Assembly: GCF_009469695.1 (NCBI RefSeq)
Contig: NZ_SSSR01000013.1
Location: forward strand, 22,531 to 86,530
Length of the DNA stretch: 64,000 nt
Source: Propionivibrio limicola
Lineage (GTDB): Bacteria; Pseudomonadota; Gammaproteobacteria; Burkholderiales; Rhodocyclaceae
Direction of reading: 5' to 3'
Position 1 is the first letter of the stretch. The number at the start of each line of letters is the position of its first letter. Below, one piece after another: positions 1 through 8,989 of the stretch. Under the pieces are notes generated by a model. It saw only the letters and a list, made by a program, of their open reading frames with translations. It was not told the origin of the DNA and made no database searches. The position numbers and the translations under genes are program-made.

Positions 1-138
1 CGGCCCCTTGAGCGTGAGGCGCAGCGGAAAATGGGATGAACAGCGTGATTCACCACCAACCAGCGTCCGCAACAACTCGCCTCGCTCCCAAAGGCGCGCC
101 ACCTGCGCTTTCAGATCGCTTGCCGTCGTCCAGGCCAT
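1..138 (-). CDS. jetD: JetD, N-terminal fragment (Wadjet DUF3322/DUF2220 nuclease subunit), cut by window edge
   Basis: Only the first 46 codons are in the window, reading from an ATG at 138 off the left edge. The peptide begins MAWTTASDLKAQV and runs to FPLRLTLKGP, which resembles the N-terminus of DUF3322 proteins. In Wadjet systems JetD carries a topoisomerase-VI-A/TOPRIM-like nuclease that cuts plasmids extruded by the JetABC motor; the catalytic part lies outside this window. It begins 27 bp after the J-domain gene and is on the same strand as jetA, jetB and jetC, so it looks like the last gene of the same unit. Identity rests on this short N-terminus plus context, which is strong because the other three Jet genes are next door. 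Confidence 0.8.
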   Translation of the reverse strand, partial: MAWTTASDLKAQVARLWERGELLRTLVGGESRCSSHFPLRLTLKGP

Positions 139-165
139 GTCAGAACTTGAGTTTCATTGATTGGC

Positions 166-1323
166 TCAAAAACCGCCCAGTAGATCTCTGAACAAATCAT
201 GCGGGACATCCTGCGCCATCTCCTTCTTCATCTCCTTGAGCCAGGCCTTAATGTTCCTGATCTCGCCGAACATCTCCAAATCCTCCTCGATCCCGCGATT
301 CGCGGTGTGTAATTCGATGATGTCGATTTCAAGGTCGCGCAGGATCGTTCTTGGCGATAGACGTGCAAACGGATCAATGCCGAACCGAATCTTGAATTCG
401 CCTTCGACACGCAGATTTTCCTGCTTCAATTCGGCAACCTGCTCCTTGAGCACCTTGTTGTAATGGACAAGCCGCTCTTCGCTGATCGAATCGATGGCAG
501 ACTGGTCGATGTGTTCCAGTTCGAGTTGAAGTTCGAGCAAGGTCAGCAGGTTGTTGCTCGCATAAGCGTCGTTGACGCGCTGCATCAGCAAGGTCTTGCG
601 CTCGCGCTCCAGAGGATCGGATTCGCGGTCCGGATGCAACGAGCTGGCCAGCTTCCGGTAAACCTCGCGGATTGACTGGCTGACCTGTTTTTCGGCCGAT
701 TCTTTCTCTGCCTCTTTGGCCAGTTGCTTGGCCGATTTTTTCCGCGTAGCTCGACGCGCCTCCTCCGCTTCGGCCCGACTTTGCGCCATTTGCTCCATTT
801 TCGCCTTCGCGTGCGCCAGCAATTCCTCAGGCGACATCGTGCTCGCTTCCTCGCCCAGGTCGATCCCGAGAACATCCTCCATCATCGCGTGGATGTCTTG
901 CATGCCCTCGGCTTCCTTCCGGTCGTAATCCTCCCCGGAATGCTTGGTGTAGATCGCTTTGAGCGCCTCGTTACCTTCCCGTTGCTGGCAAAGCACCAAT
1001 GCCATATCGGCGATGAACATCGAAAGAAAACTTTTCTCGGGCTTGCTCAGCCCTTTCCCGTCCCACGCGACGTCAAGGCGATAGACCATCTTCTCCTGAA
1101 AGTCTGTAAGAGCCTCCGATAACGGCACGAATTCGCGCGTGTATTTCTCCTGATAGCGGGGAATCGCGTGCTCCCATTCCGCAAGCAACGCACGCTGCGT
1201 CCCGATTTGCTTGATCAAGGAATTGAAGGATTTTTGCGCTTTCGACAAGAGCGGTTTTTCATCGGACGAAGCAACGCCGATCGGTTGGAGGTGAGTTTTA
1301 CGCACGGTTATTCGAGTGTTCAC
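166..1323 (-). CDS. J-domain (DnaJ-like) protein inside the Wadjet operon
   Basis: A 385-residue protein with a J-domain-like segment near residues 215-265 (VYRKLASSLHPDRE, with the HPD tripeptide at 230-232). It has no G/F region, zinc fingers or DnaJ C-terminal barrel. A highly charged helical stretch (about 165-215) precedes the J segment, and coiled-coil-like helices follow to the C-terminus. The J segment implies recruitment or stimulation of an Hsp70 such as DnaK; the client is unknown. The gene sits between jetC and jetD, separated from jetC by 188 bp holding an inverted repeat and from jetD by 27 bp. The start is GTG with no obvious Shine-Dalgarno sequence, so the N-terminus is uncertain. 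Similar orphan J proteins may occur outside defence loci, so a defence role is inference. Confidence 0.8.
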   Translation of the reverse strand: MNTRITVRKTHLQPIGVASSDEKPLLSKAQKSFNSLIKQIGTQRALLAEWEHAIPRYQEKYTREFVPLSEALTDFQEKMVYRLDVAWDGKGLSKPEKSFLSMFIADMALVLCQQREGNEALKAIYTKHSGEDYDRKEAEGMQDIHAMMEDVLGIDLGEEASTMSPEELLAHAKAKMEQMAQSRAEAEEARRATRKKSAKQLAKEAEKESAEKQVSQSIREVYRKLASSLHPDRESDPLERERKTLLMQRVNDAYASNNLLTLLELQLELEHIDQSAIDSISEERLVHYNKVLKEQVAELKQENLRVEGEFKIRFGIDPFARLSPRTILRDLEIDIIELHTANRGIEEDLEMFGEIRNIKAWLKEMKKEMAQDVPHDLFRDLLGGF

Positions 1324-1383
1324 TAAAAAAGAATTGGGGTGGAAGACGGCAGATATTTCTTAGCAAATGGTCCACGAAAAAGG

Positions 1384-1478
1384 CGAACCACTAAGTCACG
1401 AAGACACCAAGAAAGCACCAAGATAAATCCCTGTTTTCTTGGTAAATCTTTGTGCTCTTGGTGGCTTGGTGGTAAAGA
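1384..1478. repeat. Long imperfect inverted repeat between jetC and the J-domain gene
   Basis: Two arms of about 40 bp face each other: the left arm (1384-1423) contains ACCACTAAG and CACCAAG, and the right arm (1437-1478) contains CTTGGTGG twice. The reverse complement of the right arm aligns with the left arm over most of its length. Transcribed, it would fold into one long hairpin. It occupies most of the gap between jetC and the J-domain gene and may be a mobile palindromic element, an RNA-stability element or a partial terminator. Confidence 0.8.
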
Positions 1479-1511
1479 TTTGATCCATTCCGCCCAAAAT
1501 GACTACCCGTC

Positions 1512-4500
1512 TCATGGCACCGCTTCCGTTTTCCCCGCCCGGTACTCCTCGATCGACAGGGTGCGCAGGCGCGACGAGCGGCCGTCTTCGTTATGGACGA
1601 AACCGACGCTGGCGACAAAGGGTTCGATGACGTGGATTTTTTGCAGCGGGGTGACGATCAGCAGTTGCAGATTGAGCTGCCGGAACAGCTTCAGCCCGTA
1701 CTGTGTCGATTCGTCGGAACCGCGCCCGAAGGCTTCGTCGATGACCACGAAGCGGAACGAGCGCGAACGCGCGGCTCCACGCGTGTTGCCGATTTCACCC
1801 CATTCGAGACCGAACTGGTAAGCAAGGCTGGCGGCCAGCACCGTATAGGCCAGTTTCTCCTTCTGCCCACCAGATTTTCCGCCGGAATCGGAGTAGTGCT
1901 CGTATTCGCTACCGTCCTCGCGCCAGCGCTCGCTGGCAGCGAAGAGGAACCAGTTGCGCACGTCGCAGACCTTGGCCGTCCAGCGCCGATCCAGGTCCGA
2001 CAAGCCTTCGCGCCCGCGAAACCGGTCGATAATGGCCTTGACCTGCATGAAGCGGGCTTCGGAATACTGGGCGTCTTCGTCCCCCGACGCACCGGACAAA
2101 GCGCCTTCGGTACAGGCGCGCAGTTGCGCCTGAAAGTCGCGCACGTCGGCATCGGGAGTCGGCTGCGATTCGAGCACGATGAAGCGCCCCGGGCTGTAGT
2201 CGATCTGCGTCAGCGATTCGTTGATCCGCCCGATGCGCTCCTTGATCGTTTCGCGCTCCTTCGCCAGTTGGGCGTTGAAATTGGCGATTTCGTTGATCGT
2301 ATTGACGTTGAGCAGTTCCTTGAAACGCGCTTCAAAGCGCGGCAGGTCGTCACGCCCCAGTTGATCGAGCAGTTGCCGGTACTCGGCCGCCGCGTCGACG
2401 CTGGCGTCGAATTCGGCCGTTTCGAGCCTGTAGTCCTCCTTGAAGGCCGACATGGCCTTGACGATTTTTTCGGCCAGCCGCGCCAGCCGGCGCGTCTCCG
2501 CATCCATCCGCGTCTGGATGAAGTCGCGCAGTTCGTGTTCGCGCTTGTCGCAGGATTCGACAGATAGCTGATGCTCGCCGAGTGCTTCCTCACGCAAGAC
2601 CGCCAGTTGCTCGCGCGGCGCCGGGGCAATGTTCACGACGAGCGCGGCGGTCTCCTGCCGTAGCGCTTCGGCCGCTTCGGCTTTCACGCGGACGCCACCG
2701 ATCTCGCCGACAAGCCGCGTCATGGCCTCCTCGCTGTCGGCCAGCGTCGTCTGCACGGCCGCGAGCTGGGCGGCGAGTTCGCGCAGCGTGTCGCTGGCAC
2801 GCGCCAGCCGGTCTTTTTCTTCCTGCAGGCGGGCAATCGCCGCAGCACAAGCGCCCCAGTCAAGGTCGCGAAAATCAATGAATTCGGCCAGCGCCGCCAG
2901 CGCTTCGAGCTGCTCGCGCAACATGCGTTGCGCCGTTTGCGTTCGGGAAATATCGCCGGCGATCTTGCCGAGCTTCTGCTCGATTACTCGCTTTTGAACT
3001 TCGAGCACGGCGATCTTCGCCAGGTTGCTCCAGCCGAGAACGTAGCGGCTGGTGTCGTCGAGGCGGTGCCGGTCGTCCTTCTCGTGGCGCTCGCCGGGCG
3101 CCTTGATCTGGCCGTTCTGCGTCAGCGCGCGCGTCTCGCGGCGGAACTGTTCCGGCGTCGCACAACAGGCATAGTTGAAGCGGTGCGCCAGTTCGCGTTC
3201 GAGCCAGCCGAAGAAGGCCGAATCGTCCTTGATCTCCAGCTTGACGACGAGGGAATCGGGGTGCAACGCCGGCAATTCGTCGGCGCGCACGCCCCGGATG
3301 CGGAAATACACGAGCCGCCCCGCCAGATGAGTGCGGTCGACCCACGCCGCCACCGCCGCGTAATGGGCGTCGGGCACCAGCAAGGCGAGCGCGAAATTGT
3401 GCAGCACGCGCTCGATCGCGCCTTCCCAGACGCGTGCCTCCTCGCGCACGCGCAACAACTCGCCGGCAAACGGCATCGCGGCGACGTCAATCCCGATGGT
3501 TTCGCACAGCGCGGCGCGCATCGCCACCTGCGCCGCCGGGATGTTGGACAGCCGCGTCTTGAGACTGTTGATTTCGGCGCGCAGCGCGTCGTGCTCACGT
3601 TTGCCGTCGCGCAGGGCGACGCCCCATTCCATCACCCGATTCTGGAGGTCGGCTTCCTGCTGCGCCAAGGCTTCGCGGCGCGCACCGGCCGCCTGACGCA
3701 ACGCGGCGAAGGCCGGCTCGTCGGTGATCGCCGGCTCGTCCAGCTTGTCGAGCAAGGCGGAAAAACGCTCGGCGCGTTGCTGGCGGCGGGTACGCTCGCG
3801 CTCCTGCTCGCGGATTTCCGCTGCCAGTTGTTCGATCCGGTCGCCGCCCTGTTCGGCCACGGCACGCTTCAGGCGATCTTCCTCGCGCCGCTGGGTGTCG
3901 CGCTGCTCGGCGAGGCGATCGCGTTGCGTCGTCAGGCGTTCGCCATCGGCGGCGAGCAGTTGCAAACGCCGGTCGATGAAGCCGAGCTTGAGTTCGGCGA
4001 AATAGGGCTTGAGCGCCTCGCGGCAGGCGCGCAGGGCGTCGATTTCCGCCGAGAGCCGCTGGTGCTGGTCGCAATCGGCGACAAGCGGCGTAAGTAGTTC
4101 CACTTGGCGCTTGGCCTTGAGCACGGCTTCGTGCGCGCGATTCAAGTCGTCGAAGTGCCCGATCAGCGCGCCAATGCGCGGCGCGTTGTCGAACGGTTCG
4201 AGCATGTGGCCGCGCACGAAGTCGGTCAGGTTGCCGACCGACTTCATCGAAACCGTCTGGTGAAAGAGTTCCAGCGCTTGTTCACCGTCATTCCCCATGC
4301 CCCGCCCGACGCCAAGGCGACGCCGGAACCAGGCGCCATAGGGCGGAAAGCTGTCCTCGATCTGGGCGCCGAGTCCGCGCAGCTTGCGCCGCAGCCGGGT
4401 GATATCAGCGCCGAAATTCGAGAAATGCTCGGCAATCGACAGCTCGCGTTCAGCACCAAGGAAGAAGCGCGCCGGTTGCCCTTGCGCTTCCTTCATCCAG

Positions 4501-4943
4501 AACACCTGCGCCAGTGTCACCGTCTGGTCGTAGCCGGCGTTGCGGAAGACGCCAAGGATCACCGAGTAGCTGCTGTTGTCGCGCAGCGCCACCGGTTTGG
4601 CGGCGCCGGTCACTTCGTTGCGTTCCGACTTGTAATGGCCGAGTACGTAGGAGCGCAGCGTGCGTTCGCGGGCATCGGCGCCAGCCGCCTTGTTGTAGGC
4701 GATGCGCTGCGCCGGTACGAGCAGGGTGGTCAGCGCGTCGACGAGCGTCGATTTGCCCGAACCGATATCGCCGGTCAAGAGCGCGTTGCGTCCGTCGAGC
4801 GTCAGCGTCCATACGCGACCATCGAAGGTACCCCAGTTGAAGACTTCCAGGCGTTGCAGGCGAAAGCCGGAGAGACTCCCCTCCGCCCCGTCACCCGGAA
4901 AATCCAGCTCGCCGCTCGGTGCATCAAACGCCTTATCGATCAC
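1512..4943 (-). CDS. jetC: JetC, SMC/MukB-like ATPase of Wadjet
   Basis: Motor ATPase of the Wadjet loop-extruding complex, about 1143 residues from the GTG at 4943. The Walker A motif GDIGSGKST is at residues 58-66. A long charged helical region consistent with coiled coil follows. The C-terminal head holds the signature [10 protein letters not shown] (about 1024) and Walker [15 protein letters not shown] (about 1066). This split-head layout with a long coiled coil is typical of SbcC/MukB-like JetC. The open frame extends 106 codons upstream into jetB, but the GTG at 4943 gives an 11-bp overlap with the jetB stop and a GGAG just upstream, the usual start for a coupled gene. With JetA and JetB it should form the MukBEF-like complex that recognises small circular DNA. 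Confidence 0.93.
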   Translation of the reverse strand: MIDKAFDAPSGELDFPGDGAEGSLSGFRLQRLEVFNWGTFDGRVWTLTLDGRNALLTGDIGSGKSTLVDALTTLLVPAQRIAYNKAAGADARERTLRSYVLGHYKSERNEVTGAAKPVALRDNSSYSVILGVFRNAGYDQTVTLAQVFWMKEAQGQPARFFLGAERELSIAEHFSNFGADITRLRRKLRGLGAQIEDSFPPYGAWFRRRLGVGRGMGNDGEQALELFHQTVSMKSVGNLTDFVRGHMLEPFDNAPRIGALIGHFDDLNRAHEAVLKAKRQVELLTPLVADCDQHQRLSAEIDALRACREALKPYFAELKLGFIDRRLQLLAADGERLTTQRDRLAEQRDTQRREEDRLKRAVAEQGGDRIEQLAAEIREQERERTRRQQRAERFSALLDKLDEPAITDEPAFAALRQAAGARREALAQQEADLQNRVMEWGVALRDGKREHDALRAEINSLKTRLSNIPAAQVAMRAALCETIGIDVAAMPFAGELLRVREEARVWEGAIERVLHNFALALLVPDAHYAAVAAWVDRTHLAGRLVYFRIRGVRADELPALHPDSLVVKLEIKDDSAFFGWLERELAHRFNYACCATPEQFRRETRALTQNGQIKAPGERHEKDDRHRLDDTSRYVLGWSNLAKIAVLEVQKRVIEQKLGKIAGDISRTQTAQRMLREQLEALAALAEFIDFRDLDWGACAAAIARLQEEKDRLARASDTLRELAAQLAAVQTTLADSEEAMTRLVGEIGGVRVKAEAAEALRQETAALVVNIAPAPREQLAVLREEALGEHQLSVESCDKREHELRDFIQTRMDAETRRLARLAEKIVKAMSAFKEDYRLETAEFDASVDAAAEYRQLLDQLGRDDLPRFEARFKELLNVNTINEIANFNAQLAKERETIKERIGRINESLTQIDYSPGRFIVLESQPTPDADVRDFQAQLRACTEGALSGASGDEDAQYSEARFMQVKAIIDRFRGREGLSDLDRRWTAKVCDVRNWFLFAASERWREDGSEYEHYSDSGGKSGGQKEKLAYTVLAASLAYQFGLEWGEIGNTRGAARSRSFRFVVIDEAFGRGSDESTQYGLKLFRQLNLQLLIVTPLQKIHVIEPFVASVGFVHNEDGRSSRLRTLSIEEYRAGKTEAVP

Positions 4944-5640
4944 CCGTATCTCCGGCCATGTCGGACTCGCCTGCCAGTTGGGCCTGATACCCCGCCAGCC
5001 GGGAATCGAACTCGGCGAGCCACTGCGCATCGACGAAGGCCTTGAGGATGCGCCGCACTTCGAAGGTCGGCGGGCTGCCAGCGCCTGCTTTGAGGCGGCG
5101 CAGGAAGCCGAGGTCGACGACCTTGTTGATGTGCGTTTCGATCTGGTCGATGAGCCGCGCGTCGTTGCTCGACGCGGGCAGGAAGACGCGCACCAGCTCG
5201 ACGATGTCGTCGCGCGTGAGCACCAGACGCACGCCGCCGTCGCCGCTTGCCACCCCACCACCGGCGTCGAATTCCAGCAATTTCTTGCGCAGCAGCGCGA
5301 GCAGCAGGCTGACCGGGAAAGAGAGCGGACGCCGGGCGATCAGACGCGGCGGCTTGGGGGCGGAGCCAGCACCAGCCTCGTCTTCGCCCGCCTCCTGACG
5401 GCTTTTCAGGAAAGCGTAGCCTTCGGCCTCGTCGACGATCAGTTCAAGCGCCAGCACGGCCACGTAATCGCGCACCGGCACCCGCAAGTCGAGCAGCGCG
5501 CCCCACAAGCGCTCGTCGGCTTCGCGGTAGATCACGCCTTTGAGCAGAGAGATCACGAGCGTCGATAGCTCAGGCCGGGGCTGAATCTCGGGCTCAACAC
5601 CCGGCAAATCGTTTTCGGGAAAGGTCATGGAAATTTGCAT
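4933..5640 (-). CDS. jetB: JetB, DUF4194 kleisin-associated (MukE-like) subunit of Wadjet
   Basis: About 235 residues with DUF4194 features: a winged-helix-like segment (residues 30-80, [23 protein letters not shown]) and a second helical region around [21 protein letters not shown]. In Wadjet this protein is the MukE-like partner of the JetA kleisin and the JetC ATPase. It starts 13 bp after jetA and overlaps jetC by 11 bp, so the three genes are almost certainly co-translated. A GTG two codons upstream (5646) and an ATG at 5628 are alternative starts; none has a strong ribosome-binding site, which fits translational coupling to jetA. Confidence 0.9.
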   Translation of the reverse strand: MQISMTFPENDLPGVEPEIQPRPELSTLVISLLKGVIYREADERLWGALLDLRVPVRDYVAVLALELIVDEAEGYAFLKSRQEAGEDEAGAGSAPKPPRLIARRPLSFPVSLLLALLRKKLLEFDAGGGVASGDGGVRLVLTRDDIVELVRVFLPASSNDARLIDQIETHINKVVDLGFLRRLKAGAGSPPTFEVRRILKAFVDAQWLAEFDSRLAGYQAQLAGESDMAGDTGDR

Positions 5641-5653
5641 GGTCACGCAGCCA

Positions 5654-7126
5654 TCAAGCGATTACCGCGTTTTTTCGGACAAAAATCAGGCGGGGCAAGC
5701 GCGCCGTTTTGTGGATTACCGCGCCGTCGTCGGCAGTGACGGACCAGCGGATTTCGTCGGTCACGGTTTCATCGCTGGTGCTGACGAACGCGCCGCTGCC
5801 CAGTTGCAGGTAGGCCACCAGCTCGGCGAGTCCATGCTGCAGCGGGTGCGCGTCGATCAGTTCGTGCAGGCTGATTTGCGAGCGTCCCTGCAACGACTGC
5901 CGGATGTTGCGCGCCAGTTGCGCGGAATCAACAACGATCTGTGAATACAGCGAGGCCGCGTCAAGATCGTCATCGCCGGCCTGCAACTCGATGTCGGCCA
6001 GACTCGGCTTGTAGGCCGGTTGGTAGAGCGGACGTTCCATCGGCAGTTCGATGTCGGCCACTGCTTCGGCGATGTGCATCACCTCGCCGGCCAGTGGATG
6101 CGGGCGCAAGGCCAGTGCCTTGGTTTCGATGCCGTGCAGGAGGTCCATGATGCGGCGGTTTTCCAGCCAGGCCTGATCGTCGAGGAAGCGGCGCAGTTGT
6201 TGCGAGAGTTGCGCCACCGTGCGCTGCGTGTGCTCGCCGGCTTCCAGCCAGTCGTAGTGCACGCGGCGCAGACGGGCGTCGGGCCGCATGGCGGCCACCG
6301 GTTCGAGCGCCAGCACGTCGTCGAGCAGGCCGGTCAGTTCCTCCTGGCGACGGCTGGACATCAGAAAATCCCAGAAGGCGCGAAAACTCTTGCCTTGATC
6401 GGAATCGGCAATCGCGTCGCGTTCGCCCATGATTTCTTCGAGCAGCGCGCCCTTGCTGCCTTCCCACAAGGCGATGCGCTCGCGCACACGGCGATCGAGC
6501 CGGCGGAAATTCTGTTCGACTTCGCGGAAGTCGCCCAAGAGTTCGCGCGCCAGTTGCGTGAATTGCTGGAAACGGTCCTTGAGTTCGGTCTCGTCGAGCA
6601 GCGCCATGTCGCCGCCGAGCACGCGGGCAATCTCGGCGTCGATTTCGTCGCGCCGCTTCTGCAACTCGGCCACCCGCTTGTCCGGATCGGGATTGCTCCC
6701 CTCGCTCATCTGGCGCAGAAGCTGAAACAGCGTCAGCAAGCGCGATTCGGTGCCGACGAAACTGCGTTCGGTCAGCGTGCCGAGCCAGGCGATCGCCTTC
6801 TCGGTCGCCGGCGTCAGGTCGAACTGCGCCTCGTCCGACCCTTGCCGGTAAAACTTGCGCAACCAGCCCTTGTCGGGCGCGGCCCAGTCGTTCAGGTAGT
6901 CGCGCGCGCTTTTCGGGAAAGCGTCGTCGCCCAAGTGCTGACGCAAGGCATACAACTCATCTTCCAGCGCCTCGGCCAGATCGGCCGCCGCCATGACGCG
7001 CACGTTGGGCATGACGAACACCCGTTCAAGAAAACTCGCAACGAGCGGCGCATGATCCGAACGCAAGAGCCGCCATGCGGGATGGTGGCTGCGCAGGGCG
7101 TCGAGGGTGGCGTAGTCGAGGGTCAT
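5654..7126 (-). CDS. jetA: JetA, DUF3375 (MukF-like kleisin) subunit of Wadjet
   Basis: A 490-residue DUF3375 protein starting MTLDYATLDALRSHHPAWRL, with the helical body and long central helices (about 155-240) expected of the MukF-like kleisin of Wadjet type I. It binds JetB and bridges the JetC heads. The ATG at 7126 was chosen because it overlaps the stop of the upstream DUF4276 gene as ATGA (7123-7126); nine further codons are open upstream but have no support. This overlap ties the Jet genes to the two genes before them. No truncation is seen. Confidence 0.92.
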   Translation of the reverse strand: MTLDYATLDALRSHHPAWRLLRSDHAPLVASFLERVFVMPNVRVMAAADLAEALEDELYALRQHLGDDAFPKSARDYLNDWAAPDKGWLRKFYRQGSDEAQFDLTPATEKAIAWLGTLTERSFVGTESRLLTLFQLLRQMSEGSNPDPDKRVAELQKRRDEIDAEIARVLGGDMALLDETELKDRFQQFTQLARELLGDFREVEQNFRRLDRRVRERIALWEGSKGALLEEIMGERDAIADSDQGKSFRAFWDFLMSSRRQEELTGLLDDVLALEPVAAMRPDARLRRVHYDWLEAGEHTQRTVAQLSQQLRRFLDDQAWLENRRIMDLLHGIETKALALRPHPLAGEVMHIAEAVADIELPMERPLYQPAYKPSLADIELQAGDDDLDAASLYSQIVVDSAQLARNIRQSLQGRSQISLHELIDAHPLQHGLAELVAYLQLGSGAFVSTSDETVTDEIRWSVTADDGAVIHKTARLPRLIFVRKNAVIA

Positions 7127-7707
7127 GCGCTTTGCGTCTTCCACTCCGAACACAGTTTCCGGAAAGAGCGACTGCCCTCAAACACCTGCTGTAAATCGAC
7201 CCGTGAAGAAAACGCTGGTTGATCGGTCGTTTCGCCATAGGACCGGGAAGCCATGTGCTTTTTTATCCAGCCTTTGGCGTCTCTGGGCGTTTCGGCATCA
7301 ATGGCCTCTGCTTCCCCGAAAGAAAAACCGCGCTGACCGCTCAAAGAACGGGCTCCAGCGATAAGCCAGGCCTCGTACTCTCGGTTAGCCAGCACAACGG
7401 AGATGCGCCGATGCGGTACGACCTGCCTTGCCCGTTCCAGAATCTGTTGTCCAAGTTGCGCAGGGCAATCATCGTCGGCATCCAGCAGCACCAGAATCCA
7501 GCCTTGTTCGCCGCATTTTGCGGCAGCGAGAAGCAGATGCCGGCGAAATTCCTCTTCGCGGTTCAGGAATCGATCGCGGTGTACACGTATCGGCGCAGGA
7601 ACCTGCGTAGGCCTTTCCGGCGTTAACCATTGGTTCAAACGCCGCAACAATATGGGCAATGAGGCAACCTCCCCATCCCCCTCGACGATGGCCGCGACAC
7701 CGCTCAT
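7123..7707 (-). CDS. DUF4276 family TOPRIM-like protein, partner of the upstream AAA ATPase
   Basis: A 194-residue protein with a TOPRIM-like layout: VEGDGE at residues 8-13 supplies the conserved glutamate, VLLDADDD near 73-80 supplies the acidic DxD, and ANREYEAWL follows at mid-length. DUF4276 proteins are commonly found next to OLD-like AAA ATPases, and the pair resembles an OLD nuclease split into two chains. The start codon overlaps the ATPase stop as ATGA, and its own stop overlaps the jetA start in the same way. A nuclease or nucleotidyl-cleaving effector role controlled by the ATPase is the likely function, inferred from family and context. Confidence 0.85.
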   Translation of the reverse strand: MSGVAAIVEGDGEVASLPILLRRLNQWLTPERPTQVPAPIRVHRDRFLNREEEFRRHLLLAAAKCGEQGWILVLLDADDDCPAQLGQQILERARQVVPHRRISVVLANREYEAWLIAGARSLSGQRGFSFGEAEAIDAETPRDAKGWIKKHMASRSYGETTDQPAFSSRVDLQQVFEGSRSFRKLCSEWKTQSA

Positions 7708-8909
7708 AAAAGAGATTCCCCAAACAGGTCGGTTTGGCGCTGTTCCTGTGCCGCAAGATCGGCAGGATCGGGAACCAGCTGATTTAAACGCAGCAACTCA
7801 CCGGCTGAAAAAAGCTGCTGGCGGATCGCGTCGCGCGAGGCATCATCCAACGGAGCAATCCGCGTTTCTCCCCGATCGGAAACGACGGCTAACAATGAAT
7901 CCGAACTCAGCGCCAGATCGTCCAACAGATCGGGGCTATGGCTGGTGACGATCACCTGGGTTTGCCCGGACGCTTTTCCCAACGCCTCGCGCAACGCCGC
8001 GCTGGCCGCGGGATGCAGCGCCGTTTCCGGTTCCTCGATCCCCACCAGACTCGGCGAATAATCGGGATTCCCCTGAAACAATGCAGCCAGCACGCCCAAG
8101 GCTCGCAAGGTTCCGTCGGACATGTTCTGCGCCAAAAATCGCCAAGGATGCTTCGCTCCTGCCATTTCCTGCCTGAATTCAAGGGTTTCCATCGGGCCAA
8201 TCTGCTTTCGCTCGACGCCGTGCACCATAGGCACCACGGTTTGCAGGTATTCCTGAACGATCCCGAGTTGTTCGGGCGCAACGCGTTCAAGATGGCCGAT
8301 GACGCTGGCGATGTTTTCTCCAACGGGCTTGAGCAAACGTCCTTCCTGCGGCTTCTGCAACTCCCTCATCAATTTGGGGTTGAGATTATAGAAACCCATC
8401 GCCGTCAGCGCGTCAAAAACCGGCCGGAAGGCCTGCAGACCCGACGCCGCAACCAGTGCCAGCCGATCGGCGGTAATCGCAGGAAACGTTGGCTCACTGC
8501 TCGCTTTCAACCGCCCACCTTCGATCTGAAAAAAAGGGCCTTTGCCGACACCTCCGATAACACACTCTTCTGCCTGAACTTCGTACCCTCGACCGGCCAG
8601 CGCCCCGATATTGAAGGCGTAGTGACCGTACAGGTCATTCTTGAGTCGAAACTCCAGGCGAATCCCGAAGTGATTCGGGTGCCCACTGGAGCGACGTCGC
8701 ACCTCCCCCAAGCCGCCCCGCTCATTAAGAGCATTATCAAGCGAACTGGAAAGTGCGTCGCGAACGAAGTGCAACGCATCGAGAAAATTGCTTTTTCCCG
8801 AACCGTTCGCTCCAACAAGATAGGTTAAGGGCCCAAACCGAGCATCGCAGAACCCGATGCTCTTGTAATTCCTGAGCACCACTCTTGTAATGAAAACCGA
8901 TGTGTTCAT
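7704..8909 (-). CDS. OLD/RecF-like AAA family ATPase (AAA_21 type)
   Basis: A 401-residue ABC-class ATPase. It has Walker A GANGSGKSNF at residues 33-40, a signature-like MSDGTLRALGVLAAL, Walker B VGIEEPETALHP near 290-300, and a switch histidine in IVTSHSPDLLDDL. There is no TOPRIM domain in this chain; the next gene supplies one. The ATG at 8909 is preferred to an upstream TTG because GGAAGAAG lies just ahead of it. Such ATPase plus TOPRIM pairs (compare OLD, Gabija GajA and PARIS AriA/AriB) act in phage defence, where the ATPase senses or holds back the nuclease. It is the first gene of the minus-strand run into jetABC. Confidence 0.88.
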   Translation of the reverse strand: MNTSVFITRVVLRNYKSIGFCDARFGPLTYLVGANGSGKSNFLDALHFVRDALSSSLDNALNERGGLGEVRRRSSGHPNHFGIRLEFRLKNDLYGHYAFNIGALAGRGYEVQAEECVIGGVGKGPFFQIEGGRLKASSEPTFPAITADRLALVAASGLQAFRPVFDALTAMGFYNLNPKLMRELQKPQEGRLLKPVGENIASVIGHLERVAPEQLGIVQEYLQTVVPMVHGVERKQIGPMETLEFRQEMAGAKHPWRFLAQNMSDGTLRALGVLAALFQGNPDYSPSLVGIEEPETALHPAASAALREALGKASGQTQVIVTSHSPDLLDDLALSSDSLLAVVSDRGETRIAPLDDASRDAIRQQLFSAGELLRLNQLVPDPADLAAQEQRQTDLFGESLL

Positions 8910-8923
8910 CGACTTCTTCCCAT

Positions 8924-8989
8924 TCAGCAAAATTCAATCAGAGCAGCAGATGAGCTGCGTTTCAACACGATCTTCACTTGATCGGTCAT
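8924..8989 (-). other. 21-codon ORF overlapping the lipoprotein stop, possible relic
   Basis: The stop of the substrate-binding lipoprotein sits in ATGA, and the ATG at 8989 opens a 21-codon frame (MTDQVKIVLKRSS...) that stops before the defence island begins. The overlap looks like an old translational coupling to a downstream gene that is no longer there. The peptide is too short to identify, and it may be coincidence. Confidence 0.25.

Noticed and set aside
1339..1821. Long open frame on the plus strand overlapping the jetC end
   Set aside because: It crosses the inverted repeat, has no ribosome-binding site and is antisense to jetC. It is a shadow.
5042..5398. Several long plus-strand open frames within the jet genes (also 1593-2567, 2928-4097, 6020-7222)
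   Set aside because: High GC makes long antisense frames common. None shows family motifs, and all lie opposite to well-supported genes.
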